DNA from: an uncultured Collinsella sp.
GTDB taxonomy: Bacteria; Actinomycetota; Coriobacteriia; Coriobacteriales; Coriobacteriaceae
DNA length: 30,370 nt
Direction of reading: 5' to 3'
Assembly: GCA_900540935.1 (NCBI GenBank)
Contig: UQHW01000025.1
Location: forward strand, 1 to 30,370
Shown: in pieces, positions 7,288-15,641 of the stretch
How the letters are laid out: every line of letters begins with the position of its first letter
Numbering within the stretch: position 1 is the stretch's first letter
Made by a program: the position numbers and the translations under genes
Notes under the pieces: model-generated
Seen by the model: only the letters and a program-made list of their open reading frames with translations
Database searches by the model: none
What the model was told of the DNA's origin: nothing

Positions 7288-8913
7288 ATGGACGTCCGTA
7301 CGGACGGCGATATTGCCGATAGCTTTTGGTGGCGGCGCACAACGCTGACGCGCCGCACTCCTCTGTATGACGCCTGCGTATCGGTGGGGCTGCTGGTCGC
7401 GGCGACGATTGTGGGCGCGCTGCTCGACCATCCGGGTCTCGCGCCGAGCATCATGATCGTCTATGTGTTCGCCGTTCAGCTGTGCGCATTCTTTACCTGG
7501 AGTCGCCTGTATTGCTTGCTGAGCTCGGCTGCCGCCGTGGCGCTCTACAACTTTTTGTTTGTCGACCCGCGCTACTCGCTGTCGCTTATCGACCGCGGCT
7601 ATCCCGGCATGTTCTTCATCATGTTCGTGGTTTCGCTTGTGTCGAGCTCGATTGCGTTGGCCCTGCGCCGTGCCTTGGCACAGGCTGCCGCCAGCGACCG
7701 CCGCACGCATATGGTGCTCGAGACCAACCGCATGCTGCAGCGGTGCGCCGATCAGCATCAGATCGTTCACGCCATGGCCACGCAGCTGGCGCGTCTTTCG
7801 GGCTGTCCGGTTGTGTGGTACAGCGCCGACGCCGAGGGCGATGACCTGCTGCCGCGTGCGACGTACACGGCCGTGGGCGATGCCGCCCCGGTGCACGAGC
7901 TGGCGCCGCAGATGCCGCCGAGGCTCTCGGCGTCCGCCTACGTGGGAACGCCGCTCGACGCCACGTTTGGCGGTTCGGCGTTTTATGGCATCTACCTGAC
8001 GGTTCGCACGGGCGACGGCTTCGTGCGCTCGGGCGACCCCGCCTCGGTGGTGGGCGTGCTGGCTATCGTTGCCGAGCCCGACGTGCTGACGCACGAGGAG
8101 CGGACACTTGCCGATGCCATCGTGAGCGAAGGCGAGCTGGCACTCGATCGCGCCCGCGCCATGGAGGCCCGCGAGGCGGCGGCGGTGCTCGCCAAAAACG
8201 AGCAGCTGCGCGCCAACCTGCTGCGTTCCATCTCGCACGACCTGCGTACGCCGCTTACCAGTATTTCGGGTAATGCCGACGTGCTGCTCGACCAGGGCTC
8301 GACCGGCACCGCCGTGCTCGACGCCCAGACGCGCCGCGGCCTGCTCCTGTCCATTCGCTCGGATGCGCAATGGCTCAACGCCACCGTCGAGAACCTGCTC
8401 GCCATCACCAAGCTCGAGGGCGGCGGTATGTGCCTGTCGACCACGCTCGAGCTCATGGACGATATCGTCGAAGAGGCGCTGCGCCACGTAAGCCCGGCCG
8501 TGCGCGAGCACGACCTTAAGGTGGTGGCGTGCGATGAGCCGGCGCTCGTCAACGTCGACGCGCGCCTGATGGTGCAGCTGGTGGTCAATCTGGTGAACAA
8601 CGCCATCTCCTATACGCCCGCAGGCTCGCATATCGTGATTTCGATTGGCGTCGACGATGGACGCGTCGCGTGCTCGGTGGCCGATGACGGCCCGGGCATT
8701 GCGCCCGAGGACCGCGAGCGGATCTTTGAGTCGTTCTACACCGCCAACCACGGTCTTGCCGACAGCCATCGCAGCGTGGGTCTGGGTCTTTCGCTCTGCC
8801 GCTCCATTGCGTTAGCGCATGGCGGTAGCATAGAGGTTGCCGCGGCGGATCCGCACGGCTCGGTCTTTACGATTGAGCTTCCCGTCGCTGACGTTTCGTT
8901 TGATAAGGAGTAG
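7288..8913 (+). CDS. KdpD-like sensor histidine kinase lacking the N-terminal KdpD/USP domains
   Basis: 541-residue membrane kinase. Residues 26-130 carry closely spaced hydrophobic segments with the short VDPRYSL loop typical of the DUF4118 membrane module of KdpD. A GAF-like region (about 145-290) follows, then HisKA with phospho-acceptor H317 (SISHDLRTPLT), an N-box (LVVNLVNNAISYTP), G1 (ADDGPGIAP) and G2 (GLGLSLC) ATP-binding motifs. E. coli KdpD is about 894 residues; the N-terminal KdpD and universal-stress-protein domains, about 370 residues that regulate kinase and phosphatase balance, are absent. The gene is followed 4 bp later by a KdpE-like regulator. No kdpFABC is in the window, and kup lies immediately upstream. 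A potassium or turgor signal is plausible but not shown. Confidence 0.9.
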   Translation: MDVRTDGDIADSFWWRRTTLTRRTPLYDACVSVGLLVAATIVGALLDHPGLAPSIMIVYVFAVQLCAFFTWSRLYCLLSSAAAVALYNFLFVDPRYSLSLIDRGYPGMFFIMFVVSLVSSSIALALRRALAQAAASDRRTHMVLETNRMLQRCADQHQIVHAMATQLARLSGCPVVWYSADAEGDDLLPRATYTAVGDAAPVHELAPQMPPRLSASAYVGTPLDATFGGSAFYGIYLTVRTGDGFVRSGDPASVVGVLAIVAEPDVLTHEERTLADAIVSEGELALDRARAMEAREAAAVLAKNEQLRANLLRSISHDLRTPLTSISGNADVLLDQGSTGTAVLDAQTRRGLLLSIRSDAQWLNATVENLLAITKLEGGGMCLSTTLELMDDIVEEALRHVSPAVREHDLKVVACDEPALVNVDARLMVQLVVNLVNNAISYTPAGSHIVISIGVDDGRVACSVADDGPGIAPEDRERIFESFYTANHGLADSHRSVGLGLSLCRSIALAHGGSIEVAAADPHGSVFTIELPVADVSFDKE

Positions 8914-8917
8914 CGCC

Positions 8918-9631
8918 GTGCCGAACTCTGCCGTAAAACCGCTCATCTTGGTCGTTGAGGACGACCCCGCCGTTCGCAACTTAATCGTTGCCGCGCTCGA
9001 GGCGCACGGCTTGCGCCATATGGCCGTGGAGACCGCCCATGCCGCCATCGCTGCCGCCTCATCGCAGACGCCGAGCATCGTGCTGCTCGATTTGGGCCTG
9101 CCCGATATGGACGGCGTCAAGGTGGTGGAGTCGGTGCGCGCATGGTCGGGCATGCCGATTATCGTGGTCTCGGCGCGTAGCGAGGACGCGGACAAGATCC
9201 GCGCGCTCGATGCCGGCGCCGACGACTACCTGACCAAGCCCTTTTCGGTCGAGGAGCTGCTCGCGCGCATTCGCACGACGCTCAGGCGTCTTTCGTATGC
9301 GCAGACGGGCGGCGTTGTCTCTGAGGGTTCGTTTGATACCGGTGAGCTGCATATCGATTTTGACGCCGGCATCGCCACGATGGATGGCGAGGAGCTGCAT
9401 CTGACGCCGATCGAGTACAAACTGCTATGCCTGCTGGCGCATAACGCCGACAAAGTGCTGACGCACCAGTTTATCCTGCACGAGATTTGGGGCACGGCAA
9501 CTAAGAGTGACCTGGCGAGCCTGCGTGTCTTTATGGGCACGTTGCGTAAGAAGATTGAGTCCGACCCCGCGCATCCCCGCTATATCCAAACGCACGTGGG
9601 CATCGGTTACCGATTGGTCACCCAAGGCTAG
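8918..9631 (+). CDS. OmpR/KdpE-family response regulator
   Basis: 237 residues. The receiver domain has the acidic pocket (VVEDDP, D15 and D16), phospho-acceptor D58 (IVLLDLGLPDMDG) and the conserved lysine in LTKPFS. The C-terminal winged helix carries LTPIEYKLLCLLAHNADKVLTH and ends in VGIGYRLV, as in KdpE. The start is the GTG at 8918, which has AAGGAG seven bases upstream; that site overlaps the end of the kinase gene, so the pair is probably translationally coupled. It is expected to be phosphorylated by the preceding kinase and to bind promoter DNA as a dimer. With no kdpFABC nearby, kup is the obvious local target candidate, but no operator could be identified. Confidence 0.92.
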   Translation: MPNSAVKPLILVVEDDPAVRNLIVAALEAHGLRHMAVETAHAAIAAASSQTPSIVLLDLGLPDMDGVKVVESVRAWSGMPIIVVSARSEDADKIRALDAGADDYLTKPFSVEELLARIRTTLRRLSYAQTGGVVSEGSFDTGELHIDFDAGIATMDGEELHLTPIEYKLLCLLAHNADKVLTHQFILHEIWGTATKSDLASLRVFMGTLRKKIESDPAHPRYIQTHVGIGYRLVTQG

Positions 9632-9655
9632 ATCGCCAACCACCATCCCAATATG

Positions 9656-9722
9656 AGTTGCGGTGAAATACGGTCTTAATTTGCCTCATTCCAGGCAAAA
9701 CAGTCCGTATTCCACCGCAACT
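9656..9722. terminator. Nested palindrome between convergent genes
   Basis: AGTTGCGGTGAAATACGG (9656-9673) pairs with 9705-9722 with one mismatch. A second hairpin (TTTGCC and GGCAAA) lies inside at about 9680-9698. The element fills the 94-bp gap between the converging response regulator and rlmKL genes and ends 3 bp from the rlmKL stop codon. A bidirectional terminator is likely, although flanking T runs are short. Confidence 0.65.
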
Positions 9723-9725
9723 TTG

Positions 9726-12311
9726 TTATTTGCCCTTGGGCTTGCTGGCGTAGAACTTCTTCTTTTTGGGCTTGCCGGCGGGGGAGGGGTTGCCGTTGCC
9801 GTGCGGCTTGCTTTCGCCGTGCGGCTTGCCGTTGCCGGCGTGCCCGTGGCCAGGCGCTACCGCGCGAGGCTTGCGGGCCTCGGGGTTACGCAGCTCCTCG
9901 GTTCGCTCGGCAATTTCCTCGGCGCTAAAGCCGACCTCTGCCATGGCGTCCTCGATGGGCAGGCGGCGCACGATATAGCAGTGGTGCACCTTCTGGTTGC
10001 GTGCGAAGTCCTCGGGGATGGTCTGCGCCGTAATGTCCTGTAGCACCACGCCTGCGCGTGCGAGCTTGCGCGCCTCGGGGCGGAAGCCGCGCAGGTTGCA
10101 GCTAAAGATGGCATGTCCGCCCTGTGCGAGCAGGCGCGATACGCCGGCCAAAAGCTCAACATGGTCGCGCTGGACATCCCAGGTGCGACGGCCCATCTTG
10201 GACGAGTTCGAGAACGTGGGCGGGTCGACAAAGATCAGGTCCCAGCGGTTGCGCGTCTGGCGCTGGTCGCGAATCCAGGCGAGCACGTCGTCGCGCACAA
10301 AGTGATGCTGCGGGCCAACAAAGCCGTTCTGGCGCATGTTGCGCTCGGCCCAGTCCAGATAGGTGTTGGAGAGGTCGACCGTCACGGTCTCCTCGACGCC
10401 GCCGTCTGCCGCATAGCAGGTGGCGGTGCCGGTATAGGCGAACAGGTTGAGGAAGCGGCGCGCCTGCTTGGCGTGCTCGCGCACCAGGTTGCGGGTGACG
10501 CGGTGGTCCAGGAAGATGCCCACATCCAGATAGTCGTCAAAGTTGACGGCAAAGGTGAGTCCACCCTCTTCGATGAGCGGCAGGCGACGGCGAGCGATGT
10601 TGGCGCGCTCGCCCGATCCGCCCTTGCCGGCGCCCTGCTTGCCGTACTGCGAGCCGCCACGCGAGCGCATGCGGGCCTTGGCGTGCACATGCTCGGCCGG
10701 AACATCCAGGATGCGCGGCGCGATGGCCAAGATGTCGAGCATGCGGGCCTGGGCTAGCGCGGGATCGATGGTCTTAGGCGCGGCGTATTCGGCGATGACG
10801 AGCCAGCGGCCCGGCGTCTGCGGGCAGCCCTCGTACAGATCGATGGCGGCGGAGTAGTCGGGCAGGTCGGCATCGTAGACGCGGTAGCAGCTCACGCCCT
10901 CGCGCTTTGCCCACTTGCGACGCAGGCGTGCGTTCTTGCGCAGGCGGTTGGCGAACTGCTCGGATTCGGGGATGAGCACGGGCAGCGGCTTGCCGTCGCC
11001 CAGGTCGAGCGTGGCGGCAGGCTCGGGCATGGCGGAAGCGGCGGCTTCATCGTTGACTTCGTTGGCATCCGCAACCTCGGCCTCGACATCCGCACTGGTC
11101 GCAGCTTCGAATGCCGCGGCGGCGTGGTCGAGCGAGGGCCAAACATCAAGAGCCGCCTCCTCGTTATTGGGCATGACGGCGATGGAGCGTGCAGGCTCGG
11201 CATGGAGCGCGCGGGCCATAAGTCCGTCGCGGGTGAGCGCGGCGACCGGCGCGGCGGCAAGCTCGGGCGCGCGGCGCAGCTCGCCGATGAGTGTCATGGC
11301 GTCGTGCATGAGCGAAAGCGGGGTCTCGGTGGTATCCGCGACCACGGCGGCGCCGGCGACAGCGCCCACATGGTCCAGTACGGTGGCGGACTTGGCGGCG
11401 CAAAAGTCGACAAAACGCTTGCAGCCGGCACACTTGACCATGCGCTCGGCGGTCTTGCGGGCGGCGGGGTCGATGTCTACGGCCACGATGCGCGCCTGCC
11501 GCTCGCGCGCTGCCGCCTCGCGCTCGCGCGCCTCGGCAAGCAGCTGCTCCCACAGAGCGGCGTCGTGTAGCTGCCAGCCCTCAAAGCCCCAGCGCTCGCG
11601 TGCGGCGCCCGGGGCGCGGTCGGTCAGAATGTTCACGGCTTCCAGCAACAGGCCGCCGCCGGCGCACGAGGCATCGATTAGCGTGGGAAGGGCTTCATTC
11701 TCGTAATCGTCGGCCGTCAACTCGCGCTCGCACAGTGCGGTCCAGCCGACCTGCGCCAGCACCAGGGCGGCGTAGTCGGGGCGCAACACGTGCGCACCCT
11801 CGCCGGCACGGGTCGCCGCGGGCGGCAGGCGCTTGAACAGCGGGTCGCCCGAAAGGTCCAGGCTGATGCTCGCGCGGCGCTGGCGCAGCGAAAGCAACAG
11901 GTGAACGTCGGGATCGGCAGCGTCGACATCGGCGCGACGGCCCGTGGTCTCGGCCAGACGGTCGCACAGCGCGTCCTTGGCGCGCAGGGCCGAGAAGCGC
12001 GTGTTGCGCAGCTGCTCGGTCACGCCGCGGGCGGTGATGGCAATGGTGGCGCCGGGGCGGACGATGTTCTCCCAGGCGATGTCGTAAACGCTATCGTACA
12101 GCTCATCGGCATCCTGCGCCTCAAAGCGCCCGAGCACCGCAAACACGCGGCTCGCTAGGCGCGACCACAGACAGGCGCGGTAGCCTTCTTCGAGCTCGCC
12201 CTCAAACGTGGCGCGGCCCTTCAGCCGGCGAACATGCGAAAGCCCGAGGCGTTTAAGCTCATCGGCGAGTGCGGACTCAAAGCCTTCGGGGCAGCTTGCG
12301 TAAAATTCCAT
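9726..12311 (-). CDS. rlmKL: RlmKL-type 23S rRNA methyltransferase with degenerate RlmL half
   Basis: 861 residues versus 702 in E. coli RlmKL. The N-terminal THUMP-containing part is recognisable (MEFYASCPEGFESALADELK; RNTRFSALRAKDALCDRL). The C-terminal RlmK half, which makes m7G2069, is intact: NLFAYTGTAT (motif I, about 623-632), TVDLSNTYLDWAERNM, and DPPTFSNS (696-703) followed by VQRDH. The RlmL half, which should make m2G2445, is odd. Motif I reads LIDASCAGGGLLLEA instead of the usual DPMCGSGT form. Where NPPYGER is expected after the VAVDIDPAA strand there is VVADTTETPLSLMHD near residue 323. An insertion of about 90 residues rich in Ala and acidic residues follows. The last 50 residues are a basic Gly/Pro/Lys tail. 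AGAGAGG precedes the ATG. Confidence 0.9.
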   Translation of the reverse strand: MEFYASCPEGFESALADELKRLGLSHVRRLKGRATFEGELEEGYRACLWSRLASRVFAVLGRFEAQDADELYDSVYDIAWENIVRPGATIAITARGVTEQLRNTRFSALRAKDALCDRLAETTGRRADVDAADPDVHLLLSLRQRRASISLDLSGDPLFKRLPPAATRAGEGAHVLRPDYAALVLAQVGWTALCERELTADDYENEALPTLIDASCAGGGLLLEAVNILTDRAPGAARERWGFEGWQLHDAALWEQLLAEAREREAAARERQARIVAVDIDPAARKTAERMVKCAGCKRFVDFCAAKSATVLDHVGAVAGAAVVADTTETPLSLMHDAMTLIGELRRAPELAAAPVAALTRDGLMARALHAEPARSIAVMPNNEEAALDVWPSLDHAAAAFEAATSADVEAEVADANEVNDEAAASAMPEPAATLDLGDGKPLPVLIPESEQFANRLRKNARLRRKWAKREGVSCYRVYDADLPDYSAAIDLYEGCPQTPGRWLVIAEYAAPKTIDPALAQARMLDILAIAPRILDVPAEHVHAKARMRSRGGSQYGKQGAGKGGSGERANIARRRLPLIEEGGLTFAVNFDDYLDVGIFLDHRVTRNLVREHAKQARRFLNLFAYTGTATCYAADGGVEETVTVDLSNTYLDWAERNMRQNGFVGPQHHFVRDDVLAWIRDQRQTRNRWDLIFVDPPTFSNSSKMGRRTWDVQRDHVELLAGVSRLLAQGGHAIFSCNLRGFRPEARKLARAGVVLQDITAQTIPEDFARNQKVHHCYIVRRLPIEDAMAEVGFSAEEIAERTEELRNPEARKPRAVAPGHGHAGNGKPHGESKPHGNGNPSPAGKPKKKKFYASKPKGK

Positions 12312-12386
12312 GGGTGACCTCTCTGGTTGCGTCGCTCCATTATATGATGGATACTTCGTTTACTCTCGCCCCCGAAAGGAACCCAT

Positions 12387-13214
12387 ATGATTGATGCGTG
12401 CCCCGATTCCGCCGTGCTCTTTTTTGACGTGGACGGCACGCTGACGTCGTTCGATCCCGACAACATGACCGACAAGGACTTTTCGGCGGTTCACCCCTCG
12501 CAGGCGGTCGTCGAGGCGTCTCATCGTCTGCGCGACGCGGGGCACAAGGCGTTTATCTGCACGGGTCGCCCCCTGTGGCTCATCGCCGATAGCTTGCGTG
12601 CGCTCGACCCCGCGGGCGTCGTTGCCATGGCGGGCGCCACGCTCGAGGTCGAGGGCCGCGTGGTGTATGAGGACTGCTTTGACGAAGACATTGTTGAGGA
12701 GCTTGCACGCCGTATGGCCGCGGCAGGGATTGAAGCCTTTTTCGAGACCAACGTGGCTACTTTTGCCCTGGAACCCGCGGGTGTTGAGCAGTCGTCTCTG
12801 ATCGGCACTTCTGTGGTGCACAGCGCCGAGGAGATGCGCGTCGACGGCAGTCTGCGCGTGGGCAAGGTATGCCTCAATGTGCCCAGTTTGGCTCGCGTAG
12901 CCAATGATGACGGCTTTATCGATCGCGAGTTTGAGCTGTGCAACACCGGTGGTCAGAATCGCGAGCTGAGCCCCAAGGGCATTGACAAGGGCGTGGGCGT
13001 GGCGCGAGCGCTGGCGTATCTGGGCCGCACTGGCAACGCGCGCACCTTTGGCTTTGGCGATTCGGGCAACGACTTGGGCATGCTCGCTGCCGTCGAGACG
13101 GCTGTCGCCATGGGTAACGCCATGCCTGAGGTCAAGGCGGTCGCCGACTACGTGACCGACGATGTCGCACACGATGGCACCGTCACAGCGATGCGCCACT
13201 TTGGGTTGATTTGA
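12387..13214 (+). CDS. HAD-superfamily hydrolase, Cof/YbiV type
   Basis: 275 residues. Motif I is FFDVDGTL (D14 nucleophile, D16 acid/base), motif II is ICTGRP, and motif IV is GFGDSGNDLGML near residues 222-233, with a C2-type cap between. This is the Cof-like phosphatase layout, active on sugar phosphates or phosphorylated cofactors in the cytosol; the substrate cannot be told. The ATG has GAAAGGA upstream. The gene is divergent from rlmKL across a 75-bp gap and converges on the DeoR gene with a shared terminator. Confidence 0.88.
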   Translation: MIDACPDSAVLFFDVDGTLTSFDPDNMTDKDFSAVHPSQAVVEASHRLRDAGHKAFICTGRPLWLIADSLRALDPAGVVAMAGATLEVEGRVVYEDCFDEDIVEELARRMAAAGIEAFFETNVATFALEPAGVEQSSLIGTSVVHSAEEMRVDGSLRVGKVCLNVPSLARVANDDGFIDREFELCNTGGQNRELSPKGIDKGVGVARALAYLGRTGNARTFGFGDSGNDLGMLAAVETAVAMGNAMPEVKAVADYVTDDVAHDGTVTAMRHFGLI

Positions 13215-13215
13215 T

Positions 13216-13256
13216 AAATGGCCGGGTCGCCCGCAGTGGGGGCGACCCGGCCATTT
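13216..13256. terminator. Bidirectional terminator with 17-bp perfect stem
   Basis: Bases 13216-13232 pair perfectly with 13240-13256 around a 7-base loop, with A and T tracts on the two sides. It lies one base after the HAD stop codon and three bases before the converging deoR-type stop codon, so it can serve both genes. Confidence 0.85.
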
Positions 13257-13259
13257 GAG

Positions 13260-14051
13260 CTATTTTGCAATATAGAGCTTGGGATGACTGCGGCTGCTCT
13301 CGATCGCCGCCGTCATGATGCCCTCGTCGTCTCCATCAACGATGATGCCATCGAGGTCATCGATCTGCGCGGACTGATAAAAACTGGTCTTGTTGAATTT
13401 TCCCTGGTCAACCATCATGTAGCCCTGGTTTGAGTTGGTCAGGTACATATGCTTGATCATGGCCGAGAAGTCGTGCTCGACGGTAAAACCATGGTCGGGG
13501 TGGAATCCGTCGGCACTGACAAACGCCTTGTCGGCATGTAGTTTGCTCATGCAGTCGAGCGTTAGTGCGCCCGCGAGATAGAGGTGGCCCTTGCGCACAG
13601 AGCCGCCCAGCAGCACTACCGAAGCATTGGGGAGATTGAAGCTGGCGTAGTTCGCGATTGCAAGATCGCCGGTGATAATGGTGATCTCACGCTTGTCCAT
13701 GAGGGCCTTAGCGAAGTAAAAGCCTGTGGTGCCGATATCAATTACCAGAACATCGCCATCATCAACAAGAGTTGCTGCGGTTGCGGCGATGGCCTCCTTG
13801 GCCTCGACTTGGACATTGATGCGCTCCTCGGGATACGAGATTGCGTTGGAGCGAGAAAGCGATACCGCTCCGCCGCGTACGCGACGCAGCTTGCCTTCGG
13901 ATTCCAGCGAGATGAGGTCGTGTCGTGCGGTGACTTCCGAAACCGAAAAACGGCGAACGATGTCGGATACCGAGATATTTGGCTTTTCGGCCAGCCAATT
14001 CATGATAAATCGCTGACGCTCGGCCGGTGAAAGGTCTGAAGTAGATGCCAT
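13260..14051 (-). CDS. DeoR-family transcriptional regulator
   Basis: 263 residues. The N-terminal DeoR-type winged helix (about residues 8-60) reads ERQRFIMNWLAEKPNISVSD, VSEVTARHDLISLE and GKLRRVRGGAV. The effector-binding DeoRC domain follows (VLVIDIGTTGFYFAKAL, then a DKAFVSADGFHPDHGFT stretch). Such repressors usually respond to a sugar phosphate. I start at the ATG at 14051, which has AAAGGAG six bases upstream; the reading frame extends further but without support. It is divergent from the transaldolase-PTS operon across 348 bp, which makes that operon the expected target. A CTTTTGAA motif occurs at both ends of that gap and may be its operator. Confidence 0.9.
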   Translation of the reverse strand: MASTSDLSPAERQRFIMNWLAEKPNISVSDIVRRFSVSEVTARHDLISLESEGKLRRVRGGAVSLSRSNAISYPEERINVQVEAKEAIAATAATLVDDGDVLVIDIGTTGFYFAKALMDKREITIITGDLAIANYASFNLPNASVVLLGGSVRKGHLYLAGALTLDCMSKLHADKAFVSADGFHPDHGFTVEHDFSAMIKHMYLTNSNQGYMMVDQGKFNKTSFYQSAQIDDLDGIIVDGDDEGIMTAAIESSRSHPKLYIAK

Positions 14052-14059
14052 ATGCCGCT

Positions 14060-14075
14060 CCTTTTGAACAAAAGG
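14060..14075. promoter_or_regulatory. 16-bp palindrome over the deoR-type ribosome binding site
   Basis: CCTTTTGAACAAAAGG is a perfect palindrome. Its core CTTTTGAA recurs at 14307-14314 and 14341-14348 before the transaldolase gene. It covers the regulator's own Shine-Dalgarno region, consistent with autoregulation. Operator status is inferred from repetition only. Confidence 0.45.
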
Positions 14076-14283
14076 TAAAAGATGCGCCTTTCGTAATCGA
14101 AATATAACGTATCGATATGAAAAGAACAAGGCGAATTCGAATGAATCAAAAGAACGGAATGGCATGTCACAAATGCATGCGTAGCAGATAATTCGCACGT
14201 AGACGGGCTATAAAGAGTCTCATTCTGAAGATGCCGCCCAAAAGAAGTACGTTCACGCCCGATATTCGACCGTTCACGGAAAG

Positions 14284-14371
14284 TTGACAATTGAGCTTTC
14301 GATAGCTTTTGAAATAGTTTATAAAAGAAAGCCGAAAAGCTTTTGAAACAAAGAAGAAGGCTTTCGATAGC
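14284..14371 (+). promoter_or_regulatory. Control region of the transaldolase-PTS operon
   Basis: TTGACA is at 14284-14289. A 12-bp exact direct repeat GCTTTCGATAGC occurs at 14295-14306 and 14360-14371, 65 bp apart, about six helical turns. AGCTTTTGAAA also occurs twice, at 14305-14315 and 14339-14349. Spaced direct repeats fit DeoR-type repressors that loop or bind cooperatively. No good -10 lies at the right distance from the TTGACA; TATAAA at 14320-14325 may pair with a different -35. The remaining 200 bp toward deoR are AT-rich with no gene. Confidence 0.5.
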
Positions 14372-14399
14372 AATAGTGCTAGATGAGAAAGGACCGAAC

Positions 14400-15110
14400 A
14401 TGGCGATTAAGGTGTTTGCCGACGGCGCTAACCTCGAAGGCATGCTTGACATGCATGACAATGGCAACGTTCAGGGCTTCACGACCAATCCTTCCCTTAT
14501 GAAGGCCGGTGGCGTGACTGACTACCGCGCTTTTGCCAAGACGGTTCTTGAGCACATTACCGATGTGTCGGTTTCTTTTGAGGTATTCGCCGACGACGAG
14601 GCGGGTATGGAAGCCGAGGCTCGCGAGATCGCAACCTGGGCAGACAACGTCTATGTTAAGATCCCGGCGCTCAACACCAAGGGCGAGTCCACTGCCGCGC
14701 TGGTCAAGCGCCTTTCTGCCGACGGCATCAAGGTGAATGTCACCACTATCTTCACGCCCGAGCAGGTCGACGAGTTCGTCGATGCCGTCTCTGCCGAGAC
14801 CCCCTCTATTCTGTCCATCTTTGCCGGTCGCATTGCCGATACCGGCGTCGATCCGCTGCCCCTCATGGCGGAGTCCGTAAAGAAAGCTGCCGTTAAGCCT
14901 GCTGCCGAGGTTCTCTGGGCGTCTACGCGCGAGGTCCTCAATATCTTCCAGGCGGAGTCCGTTGGATGCCAGATTATTACGGTCCCCAATGCCCTTCTTG
15001 CCAAGCGCAAGAATTTCGGGAAAGATTTGCTTGAGTACTCGCTTGATACGGTCAAAGGCTTTGCCCGCGACATTCAGGCGCTTGGTTTTCATATCCTGCC
15101 CGAGGAGTAG
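14400..15110 (+). CDS. Short transaldolase (TalC/FSA-like family), first copy
   Basis: 236 residues, a single TIM-barrel protein of the short transaldolase group. The Schiff-base lysine is K87 (NVYVKIP); TTNPSLM is at 28-34. Two positions separate true transaldolases from fructose-6-phosphate aldolases: here E61 (SFEVFA) stands where the aldolase has Gln59, and F141 (SIFAGRI) where the aldolase has Tyr131. Both favour transaldolase, moving dihydroxyacetone units between sugar phosphates in the pentose phosphate pathway. The ATG at 14400 has GAGAAAGGA upstream. The PTS IIA gene follows 9 bp after the stop, so this is the first gene of a sugar operon facing a DeoR regulator. A paralogue about 80% identical lies at 17705-18409. 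Confidence 0.9.
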   Translation: MAIKVFADGANLEGMLDMHDNGNVQGFTTNPSLMKAGGVTDYRAFAKTVLEHITDVSVSFEVFADDEAGMEAEAREIATWADNVYVKIPALNTKGESTAALVKRLSADGIKVNVTTIFTPEQVDEFVDAVSAETPSILSIFAGRIADTGVDPLPLMAESVKKAAVKPAAEVLWASTREVLNIFQAESVGCQIITVPNALLAKRKNFGKDLLEYSLDTVKGFARDIQALGFHILPEE

Positions 15111-15119
15111 GGGACGAGC

Positions 15120-15566
15120 ATGCTGACCGATCTTCTTAAGCCCGAGCTTGTTGCCTGCCACGTCGAGGCCTCCGACTGGGAGGAAGCGATCAGGGCATGC
15201 GGTAAGTTGCTCGTAGACGCTGGCAAATGCGATCAGAGCTATGTCGATGCCATGATTTCATCGGTTCACAAATTCGGCCCCTATATGGTCTTGGAAGAGG
15301 GCATCGCCATGCCCCACGCTCAGGCAGATGGCAATGTGAGTGAAGCGGGGATCTGTATCGTCACGCTTGATCCTGCCATTGCGTTTGGACACGAGGATTT
15401 CGATCCGGTTCACGTGCTCGTGGGTATTTGCGCACCCGACCCCAAGGCTCATCTTGGCTGCTTGGCGGAGCTTTCGCAGATGTTCGAGGACGAGGACTGC
15501 GTTGCCAAGCTCAGCGCATGCGATACGCCCGAGCAGGTTTTGGAGACCATGCGTTCATTCTTTTAG
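15120..15566 (+). CDS. PTS EIIA component, mannitol/fructose-ascorbate type
   Basis: 148-residue cytosolic phosphocarrier. The phospho-accepting histidine is H66 in EEGIAMPHAQ, the pattern of the EIIA-2 domain found in UlaC, FruA and MtlA systems. It takes phosphate from HPr and passes it to the EIIB cysteine. It begins 9 bp after the transaldolase stop, with a purine-rich GAGGAGTAGGGG stretch as ribosome binding site, and is followed 75 bp later by EIIB. The downstream IIB and IIC are of ascorbate type, so this is most likely their UlaC-like partner. Confidence 0.92.
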   Translation: MLTDLLKPELVACHVEASDWEEAIRACGKLLVDAGKCDQSYVDAMISSVHKFGPYMVLEEGIAMPHAQADGNVSEAGICIVTLDPAIAFGHEDFDPVHVLVGICAPDPKAHLGCLAELSQMFEDEDCVAKLSACDTPEQVLETMRSFF

Positions 15567-15641
15567 GCCTTAATGGCACGGCGATGCGTCGCCGCTTTTG
15601 GATAGACGGAAAACCGTCACGTGTAGGAGAGGAAGGTTGCC

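Noticed and set aside
14400..15110. Fructose-6-phosphate aldolase instead of transaldolase
   Set aside because: Glu61 and Phe141 replace the Gln and Tyr that mark the aldolase. The overall family is shared, so activity remains to be measured.
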